NCBI GenBank assembly: GCA_022497145.1
Contig: MU386054.1
Coordinates: 1 to 30,396, forward strand
Length of the DNA stretch: 30,396 bases
Reading direction: 5' to 3'
From: Rostrohypoxylon terebratum
Lineage: Eukaryota > Ascomycota > Sordariomycetes > Xylariales > Hypoxylaceae
Made by a program: the position numbers and the translations under genes. Positions 8,223-19,982 of this stretch are shown here, one piece after another (within the stretch, counting starts at the first letter, position 1; the number at the start of each line of letters is the position of its first letter). The notes below the pieces were generated by a model. The model saw nothing but the letters and a program-made list of their open reading frames with translations, searched no databases and was not told the origin of the DNA.

Positions 8223-10237
8223 ATGGGCTGGCCGTACCAATTCGTCGACCTTGACTCCGCGCAGAAGAAGGCTAGACGTCAGGCCCTCGACAGGTACGCC
8301 GCGTACGCTCAGCTCTCGGCGCTGATTCCGATTGCCCTGTTCTTGCTCTTCCGGCTCGGGGCGTGGCTGGTGAAGCGGGCTTCGCCAGAACGGCAGCGCG
8401 GTGTTTATGAGGCCGTTCCGGCTTCTCCGGCTTTGAAGCAGAGAAGGAGGACTGTTACGGGCGTGTGGGCTGGCACCTTCAGAAGGGTTGTATGGTGGCT
8501 TGGTGACGATGTCACCTTCTTGGGCATGAGCTGGGGACAGCGAGATCAGATACTCGTTGGATTCGGATGGACAATTTGGCTTATATTCTTGTGTTTTATG
8601 GGCACTGGAAATGGTGAGTCTTATCTACTCGATGACCTATGGATGATATAGCTAACCTATAGCTTACCTGGCTAGATTATCTTCACTTGACAAAGCGATT
8701 TGGGCAAGTTGCATTGTCGCAGTTTCCATTACAATACTTAATGGCGCTCAAGAGTCTCAACCCCATTGCTTTCGCGTTCGGGTCTTCTCATGAACAAGTA
8801 AATCGATGGCATCGTGTTCTCGGTTGGGTCATTTATCTTTTGCTCTTCACGCATGCATGCTTATACCTCAATTTCTACGTTCAAGAGGGAATTCTAACTG
8901 AACGGATCGTTCGTCTCATCCCTGCACTCGGCCTTGCCTCTATCATCGGTATGAGCTTTATGAACGCTACGGCGATCAAGCTCATTCGTCAATACTCATA
9001 CCGCGTGTTCTTCATTACGCACCTCATCGTAGCAATGTTGCTCCCGCCAGCCATCTTCTTCCACTCTCATCACGGAGGGCGCCAGTACGTAATTGAAGCG
9101 CTTGGCGTCTTCCTCGTCGATATCGCCAAGCGCAGGTTCGATACTATCAAAGCGCCCGCGACTATAGAGCTCATTCCCGGCACGAGTCTTGTCAAGATCG
9201 TAGCCGGGATTCCCTCTCAGAAAATTGACCGGTTTCGCAAATACCAAGGGATGCACGTGTATCTTAGCATTCCACCTTCCTCTCGCCGTAGTTCCATTTT
9301 TTCACCGTCGTACCTTCTCTACGAATGCGTGTTCAACCCCTTTACCATTGCGTCGGTAGATGAAGAGTCAGGGGATCTAACTTTAGTTGCGCGTCGCCAT
9401 AGGGGTCCAATGACCAGAGCCCTAACCCAGTTCGCAGAGGATGGGATGGAAGGTGCCAAGGTGTCACTTAATATTGATGGCCCATATGGGGGCGCAACGT
9501 GGTTTCCTAATTTGGGAGGCCCTGAGTTCCACCGCGTTCTTTTGATCGCTGGAGGAGTAGGCGCTACTTTTATCTTGCCTCTTTATCGGTATGTACTAGT
9601 TGCCTTATGTTGCGCGTGGTCCTTTTTTATGTTTGATTCATACATTCATGCAAATGCTAACGTTTTAATGTAGTGAGTGGATACCCTTTAGCATCAAATG
9701 AAGAACCTTCTTCCCGTGAATTAATGAGAAGACACGAAGTATATCGGCGCTTAAATGCCCAATTGATGTTATAATATGCTCATTTCCAATTCCGAAATGC
9801 TAATATTTTCATGTTTAGGTTTGATTGCAACCGAAAACCCTGCCGCTCGTGTGCAGATGGTTTGGGCAGTTCACGGTGCTGGAGATGCGACTTGGCCTGT
9901 CACCAATACAACTGAGAGCGTGTTAGATGACGAGAACATTCATTTGTTCTTGACTGGAATTATTCTCACAGACACAGACACTAGCTCAGTTCCAAGGACA
10001 AGTGACGAAAGTGAGGCTGTGGAACTAACCAACTTATCTCATAGTACCGGCCAAATTCATAGGCGGCCAGACTTGCAGAGGATTATTGACGATTTCTTCC
10101 GACAAGGAGTGGAAGACAGAGTTGCGATATTGGTATGCGGACCTGAAGAGATGGCTCGTGAGTTAAGGTCTTACGTCGGAACATATGTGAAGAAGGGTCG
10201 CGACGTGTGGTGGCACAACGAGAGTTTTGTGTGGTAA
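8223..10237 (+). CDS. ferric reductase-like transmembrane flavocytochrome (FRE/NOX superfamily)
   Basis: Proposed exons 8223-8613, 8676-9588, 9678-9715 and 9819-10237 give 586 residues. The first intron (GTGAGT, GCTAAC, CTAG) is clear. The third exon is the least certain: its frame is open, but donor 9716 and acceptor 9677 were chosen to keep the frame. Integral membrane domain: an N-terminal membrane span near 30-50, then DYLHLTKRFGQ, NRWHRVLGWVIYLLLFTHA and VFFITHLIVAMLLPPAIFFHSH, whose histidines are the expected b-type heme ligands. FAD-binding part: NPFTIAS (for the usual HPFTI/S). NAD(P)-binding part: GPYGG, LIAGGVGATFILPLY and a C-terminal LVCGPEEMARELR. The C-terminus WWHNESFVW is typical of the superfamily. 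Such enzymes move electrons from NADPH across a membrane to ferric chelates or, less often, oxygen. The substrate is undecided. A copper/iron-responsive promoter was not recognised. Confidence 0.82.
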
Positions 10238-10988
10238 TCGCAAGTACCTTCTCAGGGATATTCTACTTGGATATAGTTGGTATAATAGAAGCCATGTTAG
10301 AACATCATGTTGAAAAAAGAGCTGGATATACCCTCTTGCTGGACTAGACGGGAAGTCTAGCTGTCTTTGCCAGCTCATTTACACTTCATTGTACATGGAT
10401 GCCATTATCGTACTAGAAACATCTGAACACCCAAGGTACGTGTTAAATCGACATCAACCTCCTTGTTAACCTTGTGTCCGTCCTTGTGTTTAGCCTTGTG
10501 TCCTTGTGTTACAGGGTTACTAAGCATGTGATTGGTTCATCTACTATATTGAAGCTGCCTATTTTTAGGCATATTGATGTTTCCATCTTTTCAATAGATC
10601 GAAAACTTTCTTCATAACTTTGAATATCCACCCCCACACACTGAATCTATGATCCATCGAAAAAGGCCTAACCTAGCACTTCCCCTACCAAATTGTCGGG
10701 TTTTACCGCATACTCATAGCAAACTCTCTTCTTTTCCACTTGACCAACTGCATCTTCATTGCAGTCATATCCGCAGCAATATCAACTGAACAATAAGGCA
10801 GCTGCTGATTGCACTGTCAACACTGTTTTTGTGATATCAGGATGATATTTCTTACGGTCGCATTGTTTGAGGAAGAATCAACCGCTAATATACTTTCACA
10901 GAATCTTTTCTAATTGCGTCGCCTCCATAGGCCTACTCATATCCTAACTTCTGTTGCCCTAGACATACTTAAGGCAAATCTTCTGAAG
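10238..10988. other. intergenic spacer
   Basis: AT-rich, no supported gene. A short direct repeat of CCTTGTGT occurs near 10470-10510 (CCTTGTGTCCGTCCTTGTGT, then again after about 9 bases). The 3' part is probably the promoter and leader of the third ankyrin gene. Confidence 0.5.
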
Positions 10989-12819
10989 ATGGCTCGACTA
11001 GAACATCTACCTCTCGAACTATTTCGTGAAATCTCTAGCTATCTTTCTCCCCGCGACATCTCCACTGTGAGTCGCTTAAACAAGAGACTGCACTGGTTAC
11101 TATTCGAAGAAGTATTCCAATATGCTTACCGAAGAAAGGTGTCAGACCAGCAATCAGGAGCAGAGGTACTTACTACACTACTGTCCCATGCCATACAACA
11201 TGATTCGGTCATTTTGGTTGAATGGGTTCTAGCACGAAGTCATGAGCTCGACCTGAACGGGTGGGTAGCAACTTTCCCGATTCAGATTAAGGATACTAAC
11301 TAACATCATCAACAGATACATCCCAAGAAATCGAGAAGCTCTCATGAAGATTCCTAGAGCTATCCCAAATGTCACTTATCTCCAGATCGCAATCCTCAAG
11401 GACGCACCCAAGGTCGTAACTCGTTTAGTCAAATACGGAACCGACATCAAATCTGATATGGGCGATTATCCCGATCTGACGCCTCTTTACATGACGCTGG
11501 CGCAATGCCGCGTTAGCAGCGCTAAAGCACTTGACGTTGCCCTTCGTATTGCGTGCACATACGCTCTTCCAAGAACAACACGCTTCCTATTGAACAACAT
11601 GGCCAACCCGAATTACCAGGGTTCTTTGGGTATTTCCGCCCTCCACTGTGCAGTCTCGAGGAAGATTCCTTATCCCCGCTTCGAAAGCCTTTCATCTACA
11701 ACTTGGGAACTCATGATCGAAAAGACCGTTCACGCACTACTCGACTTTAACGCAGACATGGAGTTCCAAATGTCCAATCCGCGAATCCACAAATGCGGGC
11801 ACAAGTGCTGGCACTCGTTCGACTGCGATAGTTCAGGACAGACTGCGCTTCAGCTCGCGGCTGGCCGTGGATTGAAGGAGACTGTAAACCTTCTCCTCTA
11901 CAAGGGAGCTGACACTAATTCGGCTAACGAAGATGGATTTCGTGTTTTATATACGGCTTTAGCTCAAGGACATGTATCCATCGCAATTCGCCTGCTAGAA
12001 TGCCTATGCGCCAAGATTAATCCGATCGTCCATGAGCAAACTGGGATGACAGCTTTACATGCTGCCTGTCGTTTCGCTGTGCCTGAAGTCGTTCTATACT
12101 TACTCAAGCGTGGGGCACGTGTGAATGCCCCTGACATCCACGGCATAACGCCTCTCCACGAGGTGCTAGGACAGACGTGTTTTGGTACAGAAGATGATGT
12201 CCTAGATACCTTAGACTGCCTCGATGAATATGGAGCCAATCCGGATATCGACCTCGGTGCTGGAATAGGTAGCCCGAGAAAGCTTGGACAGAATCATCCT
12301 TCTCCAGAAGTCAGAGTCCTGTTCATCGAAGAGCGACCCAAGGAGTGCAAGCTTAGGTTCAGAGCCCCCAAGCCTCGTATTCAGGAGATACCACAAACTC
12401 CTCCTGCAACCACTCCCCCGAAGGTCCCGGCGGTTCACTCAGCAAGTAACCTTTGCCATAACAAGAGCAGTGGGGTTCCAACTTGCATCAACGATGTCAC
12501 CAAGGATATCCCCACCAAGAACATCCCAGAAAAATTCCAGAAGAAAAAGAAGCCCTGGAAGCCCCGCAAATCGCGGAAATCTAAGGACAATCTTCCACTC
12601 CCGAACGATACGACCAAGATGAAGGGATCAGAAACATTTAGTGAACAAATAAACGGCCCAGAGGAGTTTAAAAACACCGAGAAAGATCAAACTTTCCAGG
12701 GGGTGACTAAAGGCATTGTGCTTCTGAATGTATCCGATACTCGTTGTGTGGAGCCTCTTGTCTCACGGCCAGCAGACAAGTCCGCAGGTCGGTTCTTGAA
12801 CAGCTTACCAAAGAAGTAG
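10989..12819 (+). CDS. F-box/ankyrin-repeat protein with basic C-terminal tail
   Basis: Exons 10989-11260 and 11316-12819 give 591 residues. The intron of 55 nt starts GTGGGT, holds the branch point ACTAACTAAC and ends CAACAG; the joined codon reads GGA. The F-box is at the N-terminus (LEHLPLELFREISSYLSPRD, then ISTVSRLNKRLHWLLFEE, about residues 4-43). Ankyrin repeats follow: TYLQIAILKDAPKVVTRLVKYGTDI, ISALHCAVSRKI, TALQLAAGRGLKETVNLLLYKGADT, TALHAACRFAVPEVVLYLLKRGARV and TPLHEVLGQT. A Cys/His cluster CGHKCWHSFDC sits in the insert before the second complete repeat. The last 150 residues are low-complexity with a lysine-rich stretch (QKKKKPWKPRKSRKSK) that looks like a nuclear localisation signal. 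Probable SCF adaptor; target unknown. The start at 10989 was preferred to an earlier frame opening because the F-box begins right after it. Confidence 0.85.
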
Positions 12820-15110
12820 GTTAGCCTCCGAAGGTAATTAGAGGAAATTGGCGACGACGTGGTAACCGAAGATGGACAGCGAACAAAGCGAGCTTCAAAG
12901 AAAGCTTGATTGCGAAAAGCGAAGTCGAAGGGAGTAGTCCGTCAACAGTTAGCGAATCATGGAAATAATCAGTCTAGATAGCTATATGCCCACTTAGCGA
13001 TGTTACTTTTACTCCATAATCTCGTATCGGCAACAGTCCCTATTCAGTGATGAGAGATATTGATTTTGAGCTTATTATTATCGTAGATCGCTTACAACCT
13101 GGAAATACGATGTATATATAACCAGTAAATCATCAACGACATCGGCGCCGCTAAAAATACCAACATACCCCTGTGCAATGCCAAGACAAATTGCTAGTAA
13201 CACGTCAAAACTACGCCTCGAGTATTTGGAAATATTGAAAAAAAAAAAAAAACTCTATTACTTTGTATTATATACGACAGATTAAGAATATTGTCAGAAA
13301 GAGATTCATTTCGTCTGACATTTTGAACAACGTGGAATAATTACGTGAGCTTCCATGGAAGTGAGATGCGGGCATATCCCTTCTCATCTAAGCTGCCAAG
13401 AGCGACGGTGGGTTCAGAGATATGGAATCATCAGACGGGTCTCGCCAATCCCGCCGTCCCAAACCAGGATAAACTTGGCGCATTCCTATTATGTCACACG
13501 TTGGTGCGAAGTAATTAACCCAGATTGCCAGATCCGCCCAGCTTCTTGGGTCTGCATTTTGCGCACCCGAACAATCGAAACCACCGGGTCCTGTGACATA
13601 CATAGTAAAGGATCGCCATCGCCTCTCTGGGCGCCGTAGCCTCTTCGGTGCTTGAGCCCCGGACGCGTCGGGGAGAATTGGAAGAAAAGAGTAAAGGTTC
13701 GGCCGTCCTCATGTTGATCTAGAGGAGAGGTTTGAAATCTATTCGGCCGATCTCGGTTTCAGATAGAATCGATGGCGCCTTCAGTCACTCCTACCACCAC
13801 CACCCTTCGTCTTTTGGGTCTTGACAATGCATCTAACATGTTGGTAGGACGGGTTGTCTGGGTTGGTTTGATTTGATCCAGATCCTACAGCAACATGCAT
13901 CGCTCCTGTGGGTTCACCGACGCAACATGAATATTTTACGGCTCGGATGGGTGTCCGATATTATTCAACCTTGAATTGAAGCTATTCAGACACTTCGCAC
14001 AGAATTCGTATATGTACCTGGGACCGGATGACGCTAGAACACGGGATATACCGTCAAGGGTTTTAATGTGAGCTGAAGCAGTTAGCTGGTGCCTTAACAT
14101 GAAGCTAGTAGCAGAGCCAGCCCGGGACTTCTACAAGCTGAAGTCGATTTTGACTTATCAGATGCGACGAGGTCCTTTTTCGAATATACCTAGTCACGTA
14201 CCTACCAAATAGGGTATGTAGCACGGCGCACGCCAACGAGCATCATCGTGACATCGTCCCACTGATTCTCGATCATAATGCGGTGCAACTTCGCGTGTCC
14301 TAGTCAGCGGAGGTATGATCAAAGGATACCTACCAGATGAAGTTAAAGTGTCGTATCCACCGGATTCCTTGCATCTGTTGGTAATCGGCTCTTAGCCTGA
14401 TTTTGGACAAGGAAATGGACCAGTTCAGCCCGTTCCACGTTCTAGAAACTTATCGGTAGCTCAACCGAGAAAATGACGGCGGGTCTAACCTGACGAGAGC
14501 TATTAGTGTATAACGCTTGCGGGACTTGATTTTTTTCTAAGCTTCACACCAAAAACAGGGCTCCAAAGACCTGGCGAGAGGACCCCAGCGCTTAATCGAG
14601 ATTTCTTAAGGTTCCTAAGATATCCGAAATGAACGTCATGACGCCTTACAGTAAAGATAGAAGCCGGTCCAGAAAAGGAAAGAGTTAAGTTGATCGACTG
14701 ATACATATACTCAATCCTTCTACTATGCAACTATAATCCCGGTAGAGCTAAGCAAAATGCATGCGGCATGTGCCTACAATTTGAAGGTGGATCTCCGCTC
14801 ACGACCTCGTCCTTGACTCCTTGTGAAGAGTGAAGATTCCTAAGTCAGAGACCGACTCTTGGCAACGATTACAGAGCAACAGAGTTGATCAGCACATGGC
14901 TGACTCCTTCCATATTAGATATGACCAAGACAGAGCTAACCAAGGTTGACTCTTCGGCGGGGTGGATAACGCTTATAATAAGATGAGAGGATCGCGACCT
15001 TCGAAGCACTTCTTAAGTCTGCCACTTCCCGGAGATATTCTGAAGCATTGCCACCACAAGCTTTCGCTTCTAGTCTGCTTCTAGTCACTCTTTCACGACG
15101 GTTGTTCAAG
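12820..15110. other. long intergenic spacer (2.3 kb)
   Basis: No gene could be supported. A 14-A run lies at about 13238-13251. Reading frames at 13355-13712 exist on both strands (for example a minus-strand peptide starting YVTGPGGFDCSGAQNADP) but no domain was recognised. A TATA-like CTTATAATAAG at about 14971-14981, roughly 130 bp before the next gene's ATG, is the best promoter candidate. The region could hold a decayed element or a non-coding transcript. Confidence 0.45.
14971..14981 (+). promoter_or_regulatory. TATA-like element of the hydroxy-acid oxidase gene
   Basis: TATAATAA in a GC-richer context about 130 bp upstream of the ATG at 15111. Position and sequence fit a fungal TATA element; no transcription start can be seen. 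Confidence 0.35.
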
Positions 15111-16773
15111 ATGCGTTCTACTCTTCTTTCTCTTTGCATGCTCAGTGGAGCTTTGGCGGCCCGACCTTTCTTGAACGAGCCAGACACAGGGTGAGCCTTG
15201 CTGACATTAAGCAAGAATGTTCAAAGCACTGACCAACATAATGAAAGATTCGATGAGTATTTCTCAGACTTAGCAGCCGGCGAGCTGCCACCCCTGGATA
15301 AGCTGGTCGGACTACCGGACTTCGATGCCGCGGCAAGGAGACATCTTCCTACGATGAACTATACGTACTATCGCAATGGAGCTGGTGGAGAGTGGTCGTA
15401 CAGGAACAATCTCGAGGTTTACAACCGCTACAGGTTGAGGCCCAGGACTATGGTGGATATCACTGGTATCGAGTCGACACTCCCGTATGCAAATTCACAC
15501 GCCCGTGTTTGCTCGAAAAACCAACTCCTTACTTACGCGACATAGGACCACGATTTTAGGTCACAACTTCTCCGCGCCCTTCTTCATCACTCCCTGCGCT
15601 CGAGGTGGTTACGGTAACGTCGACGGCGAGAAGGGTCTCGTCGAGGGTGCTGCTAATGGAGATATCCTGTACATGGTACGAATCTCCCGACTCACTAACA
15701 CCGCCCTTCTCCTATGCCAAGAAGCGTGCTGACATCAGCCATCCGCCATACGTAGCCCTCGCTCTATGCCACCTTGACGATCGAGGAGATCACCGCCTTC
15801 AAGAAGGACGGCCAAGTCACCTTCCAACAAGTGTACCTCGACTCCGACGACACCACCACCCAGAGCCTGTTCGAGCGCGCCAAGGCCGCCGATGCGAAGG
15901 CCCTCGTCTTCACCATCGACTCCGCCGCTGACGGAAACCGTCACCGCGCCGCTCGCTATGGCGTCGGTTCAGCGTAAGTCCACCAACACCTCCAACGTCT
16001 CCAAATCCACAAGATTTTGTTCGTTCTTGGCATACACTAACGCGCGTGACTAGCGACTCTGCCTACACCGTCATCACCGTAAGCCCCTCCCGCCCAGGCC
16101 ACCGGCTCAGCCAAGCCGTGCCAAGTATTCCGCAGCACACGCGCGGGGGTCGTACTCGTACCGTCCTCGGACCACGCACCTATCACAGAACCGCTAACAC
16201 GCAGGCTTTTCTCTACCATATTAGTGGGACCTATACGACCACCTAAGGACGATGACCGACCTCCCCATCATCCTGAAGGGCATCCAGACCGTCGAGGACG
16301 CGCAAGAAGCCGTCCGCCACAACGCCCCCGCGATCTACCTCTCGAACCATGGCGGCCGCCAGATCGACGGCGCGCGCTCCCCGCTCGAAGTCGCGCTGGA
16401 GATTCGCCAGCAGGCTCCGGAGATCTTCTCGCAGACCGAGGTGTACGCTGACGGCGGTGTGCGCTACGGCGCTGATGTGGTGAAGCTACTCGCCCTGGGC
16501 GTAAAGGCAGTCGGTGTGGGACGTCCGTTCATGTACGCGAATGTGTACGGTACGGAGGGCGTCAGCCGTGCCATTGAGATCTTGAAGCATGAGATCGCTA
16601 TCGATGCTGCGAATGCGGGGATTGCGGATTTGAAGAATATTGATCCTAATATCGTGAGTACTACCCTTTTCTCTCCTCTTTGATCTGTCTGACCTGTCCC
16701 CTTTTCCCAATCTAAGGGATGTGAGCTAATGATGAGATAGGTTGACTGGACTCCTTACTGGGCTTCTGCGTAG
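15111..16773 (+). CDS. FMN-dependent 2-hydroxy-acid oxidase/dehydrogenase with signal peptide
   Basis: Seven exons: 15111-15190, 15248-15484, 15546-15675, 15756-15973, 16054-16078, 16225-16653 and 16741-16773. All junctions keep the frame and give 383 residues. The N-terminus MRSTLLSLCMLSGALAARP looks like a cleaved secretion signal. The rest is the TIM-barrel of the alpha-hydroxy-acid dehydrogenase family (glycolate oxidase, lactate oxidase, flavocytochrome b2, mandelate dehydrogenase). Landmarks: NYTYYRNGAGGEWSYRNN (substrate Tyr region), LGHNFSAPFFITPCA (FMN site), LPIILKGI with K248, LSNHGGRQID with catalytic H272 and R275, and YADGGVR and GVGRPF (phosphate site). FMN transfers the hydride from an L-2-hydroxy acid to oxygen or another acceptor. 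The C-terminus VDWTPYWASA has no peroxisomal SKL. There is no cytochrome b5 domain, so it is not a flavocytochrome b2. The acid substrate is not decidable here. Confidence 0.88.
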
Positions 16774-17960
16774 ATGGGGAGATCTTTTGGGTGCGGTTGG
16801 TGGAGGTAGATTCTTGTATATAGTTTTGTGCTGGTTGGACAGTCGGCTGTTTCCCTGCCCGTAGATACCGTAGATACTTCGAAATTAGATGGTGGCTACA
16901 TAAAAGATGATTTCGTAGAGGTTACCTCCAGTTTTCAGAAGTCTCATCGGCCTACTGTATGACTCCTTAAAAGTTCGGACATCCCCTAAGTCATATTTGT
17001 ATATATAGTACAGTATTTGTCGTTGGAACGGGATTTTTGTGAGATTCGATATTACAAAGTTGAATTTATCCTACTTAAGCCCTCGTCACGCACCGTAGAT
17101 AAACATAAACTACTCATCAATGAGGGAGAATGGAGGCGACCGAAGGAGGCCGCCGTCAGGCCGCAAGGTAACCGGCGATAATTTGGTTGTTTCTGGCCCC
17201 CAACAAAAATTACGGCTCAGCATTCTTTGAGGCTCACTATGCTAAGTGATAGCTGAACGTCACCCTTTATCAGAACAGAAAGTCGAAAACTGCGGAGGCA
17301 CAAGCTTCTCTTGGTTATATTGGTCACGGCAACATAGGTCACGCGTCAGGTAAGAATTGGGGGCTAAATCTTTACTTCTAATCTAACTTCAACCCATCAG
17401 CTTCGTACAGCGATTCTCGATAATATAGCAACTTGGCTACGAAGTGGTAATATATACCTAGGTCCCAGGTAGACTTCTTTCAAAGGGTTTTCCTTGCCGA
17501 GTATTTAGAGTATCTATGTCGCCATAATATGTTCGCTCCTAGCCCTACTCAAAACTATTCGGATATATATTATACGTAGGTATTGTCCCTTGCTACCTCG
17601 ACAGAGCTAGAAAGCTGCAGTAAGCGCCCCTTACGTTTATGTGCGGTGGGCCTGGACGGCCGTTTTTGAAAGTTGGAATGAAGTTCTCGAGGATCTTGAT
17701 TGCTTATGACTGTCGACTATGTCTAGAAAAAGGGGAGACATGATTGGACCCACCGGAACCCATACTCAAGGTCTAGTAACTAAAATTTCACACTGACAAG
17801 CTGCGCTATCATCATGATCTGGTTGAGTTAGAAGGCCATTGTATATGAATCGTGAGAAAGAGAGATCGAATCCAATTCATTTACATATGCCATAGAGATC
17901 AAGATATCAAAACACCCCGTCGCTGAGATCGTAGGATTCCCAAACAGAGTGCCAATTAAT
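16774..17960. other. intergenic spacer between convergent genes
   Basis: The 3' ends of the oxidase (plus) and the P450 (minus) face each other across 1.2 kb. No gene is seen. AAAATTACGGCTCAGCA at 17206-17222 recurs with one change at 22023-22039. A GC-rich inverted-looking stretch (GGCCGCCGTCAGGCCGC) lies at about 17148-17164. Confidence 0.5.
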
Positions 17961-19982
17961 TCAGCTGTTAGTACTGTGCATATCTTCTGCTACAACATTC
18001 ACACCGCTATTGTCTTTATCAGTGAATATCACCCGCCACTTGCCAGCCGCTCTGGGGATGAAGTCAACAAGCACCCGCTTACTAGGCAGAGGTAATGCTC
18101 TGCCGGCTGATAGACCAATCGGTGCTGCTGGCCATTCACCCCCTGGGGGGACAACATCGACACGCACAAGGATCAAGGCCATCAGGGCCAGCATCTCCGT
18201 ACTGGCCAGGTGCCGCCCCGGACATAGAACATGACCGCCGCCAAAGCCCCGAAACGCGGCAGCCGGGTGTTTGGTGCTGGACTTGCGACGGCCTGCCTTC
18301 AAGAAGCGCGTGTGATCGAACTCGCCCACTGAAGGGCCCCAAAGCGTCTCGTCGGTATGGAACAAGGCATTTGGCATGAGTACGGCGCCGCCCTTCTTCA
18401 ATAGGTACTCGTCGCCGAGCATGGTGTCTTCGTAGATGAGGCGCAGCGAGGCAGCTGTGCCGTAGAACCTCATGACTTCCTGCAGAGTCGACACAAGCAG
18501 CGGGCATTCTGTCCTCACTCGCGCGAGGTCGATGGTTAGCATACCATTTTCCTCGTTCACCAACCGCATGACTTCTTGCCTACAGTCCTTCAATATGACG
18601 GGGTCAGACAGAATGGCCCAGACACACCAATACGCACCCGGCGCCGTGTTGAAAGTCGCGGCGGCTACCTGACCGACCTCTATGCGGGCCTTGTCCTCTA
18701 GGCTCAAGCCGGTGCTGCCGTTAACTTTGTTCGTGAGCTGGACGAAAAGAGAACCACCGTCAAGGTGCCTGTCGTTGCCGAAATAATCGACGAAAGCTGC
18801 TACTAGGCGTTGTCTTGCCTTGCACGCCCCTCTTGCTAGGATGTGGGGCAGAAAGCCGAGGAACAGCATTGGCAATGCGGCTTCGAAAATGGCCCAGTCC
18901 TTTAGGTTCTTCTCATTACGGAAAGGGTTATGAGGACCGTACATGGCATCCGTCGTGACGTTGAATGTTGCGTCGTGGACGAATTCATACAAATCCACGG
19001 TCGTGCGACCCCGTGCCTCGACTCGATCAAAAGCAGCGGCGAAGACCTTACTTGCTGACCGAGATAGAGCATTCAGACTAGCACCCGGTGCGCCGGCTTG
19101 GGCCGAGGCGCGTTGATGGCTGTATAGGTAGCCGTCCTGCGCCAAAAGGTTGTTTCCATAGATTTTGCTGATGCCAGCTTGACTGACGCTACAGACCTTC
19201 TTGCATGTCCGAGCTTTCACAGGGGCGAAAGGGAGGGTATCGATGTGGCGGTCGACGCGCTGGAGCACCTCAAGCGAGTTGACAATGTAGACAGGTACGC
19301 CCGGTATATTCAGTGTGTAAATGGGCAAATGGTTTTTGTCTCTGCTCAGCTCATATCAGCGTCGACATATGGCGGGCGACTGTCACAACCCACCTAAGAA
19401 ACCACACGGATAAAATCATCACCCGAATATCACGTGACTAAATCGCTCGAATCGCAGTCACGAACAACGATTCAAGCGATTTGAGGATCGCCCAAATCGC
19501 CGTTGCGAATAGCGATTCAAACGATCCAGCATAAGGAAGGGGACCAACCCACAAGAGAAGGATATCTATATAAACATGGCAGGCTCCTATGTATCTAGTC
19601 ATTCATTCAGCTCTCTAGTTATCAATCTAAGTCTATTCACTACGAGTAGGGAGAGGACTCCAAGCCTCTCTGACGAACACACTTGATTGATTACACTTGA
19701 CCTCTACCATTACTGTTACCTTAAAATCAAGACCCCCTTATGAAGCTATACTTACTAAGCCTAAGTATAGGTTCGTCACAGCGACATGAACTTTGGGCTG
19801 TACCTCATTCGCTTATAGAACTTGTCCTGTTCCATCAGCATGCCGAAAAGGGGACTAAGATAGGGAATGGTGCCGACTATGGACTTGGGTTCTCGGGAAT
19901 CATGCCGGAGATAAATGAGGGCACGGAGGAAGGAATAGATGACGGCGATTGCTGTCGCCGCTAGGGCCAGAGCAGAGGGCAT
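17961..19982 (-). CDS. cytochrome P450 with a solo LTR inside its intron
   Basis: Exon 1 is 19982-19804 and exon 2 is 19341-17961 (minus strand), together 519 residues. The N-terminus MPSALALAATAIAVIYSFLR is a membrane anchor, followed by REPKSIVGTIPYLSPLFGML (proline-rich hinge). The junction gives DKFYKRM-RDKNHLPIYTLNIPG, the usual P450 continuity. The K-helix ExxR is E348-V-M-R351, and heme binding is FGGGHVLCPGR with C433. Charge-relay and PERF-like parts (WGPSVGEFDHTRF) are present. It resembles the fungal group often compared with CYP7/CYP8-type sterol and prostanoid P450s; substrate unknown. The intron uses donor GTACAG and acceptor GAGCAG. Without the LTR and one duplicated 5-mer it would be 57 nt; it is now 462 nt (19803-19342). 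The coding sequence is otherwise unbroken, so the gene may still work if the long intron is spliced. The in-frame TGA seen just upstream of exon 2 lies inside this intron. Confidence 0.87.
19376..19380. repeat. target-site duplication, left copy (GCGAC)
   Basis: Identical to 19781-19785 on the other side of the solo LTR. Confidence 0.9.
19441..19525. repeat. repeated and inverted CGATTCAAGCGATT motif in LTR U3
   Basis: AATCGCTCGAATCG at 19441-19454 is the reverse complement, with one change, of CGATTCAAGCGATT at 19468-19481. A third version, CGATTCAAACGAT, lies at 19513-19525. Such repeats in U3 may be regulatory sites of the retroelement. Confidence 0.6.
19567..19574 (+). promoter_or_regulatory. 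TATA box of the LTR
   Basis: TATATAAA within the LTR, about 210 bp before its 3' end. It could drive transcription rightwards, antisense to the P450 gene and out through its first exon. Confidence 0.55.
19781..19785. repeat. target-site duplication, right copy (GCGAC)
   Basis: Identical to 19376-19380. One copy belongs to the original P450 intron. Confidence 0.9.

Larger units (their letters stand above)
19381..19780 (+). mobile_element. complete 400-bp solo LTR with 5-bp target-site duplication
   Basis: It starts TGTCACAACC and ends GGTTCGTCACA (TG...CA ends). GCGAC stands directly before it (19376-19380) and directly after it (19781-19785), the 5-bp duplication made by retroviral-type integrase. 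It carries a TATA box (TATATAAA, 19567-19574) in the expected U3/R position and no coding capacity, so an LTR retrotransposon inserted here and was lost by LTR-LTR recombination, leaving one LTR. It lies in the intron of the P450 gene, antisense to it. U3 contains three related copies of a CGATTCAARCGAT motif. Confidence 0.93.

Noticed and set aside
13355..13712. Frames on both strands, including a minus-strand peptide with a GPGGFDCSGAQN segment
   Set aside because: Looks somewhat protein-like but too short, no start context, no recognised family, and a competing frame on the other strand.
19342..19803. P450 read as a pseudogene because of the LTR and an in-frame TGA near exon 2
   Set aside because: Donor GTACAG and acceptor CAG frame a 57-nt intron once the LTR and one duplication are removed; both the TGA and the LTR fall inside it, and the joined frame is exactly 520 codons including stop.
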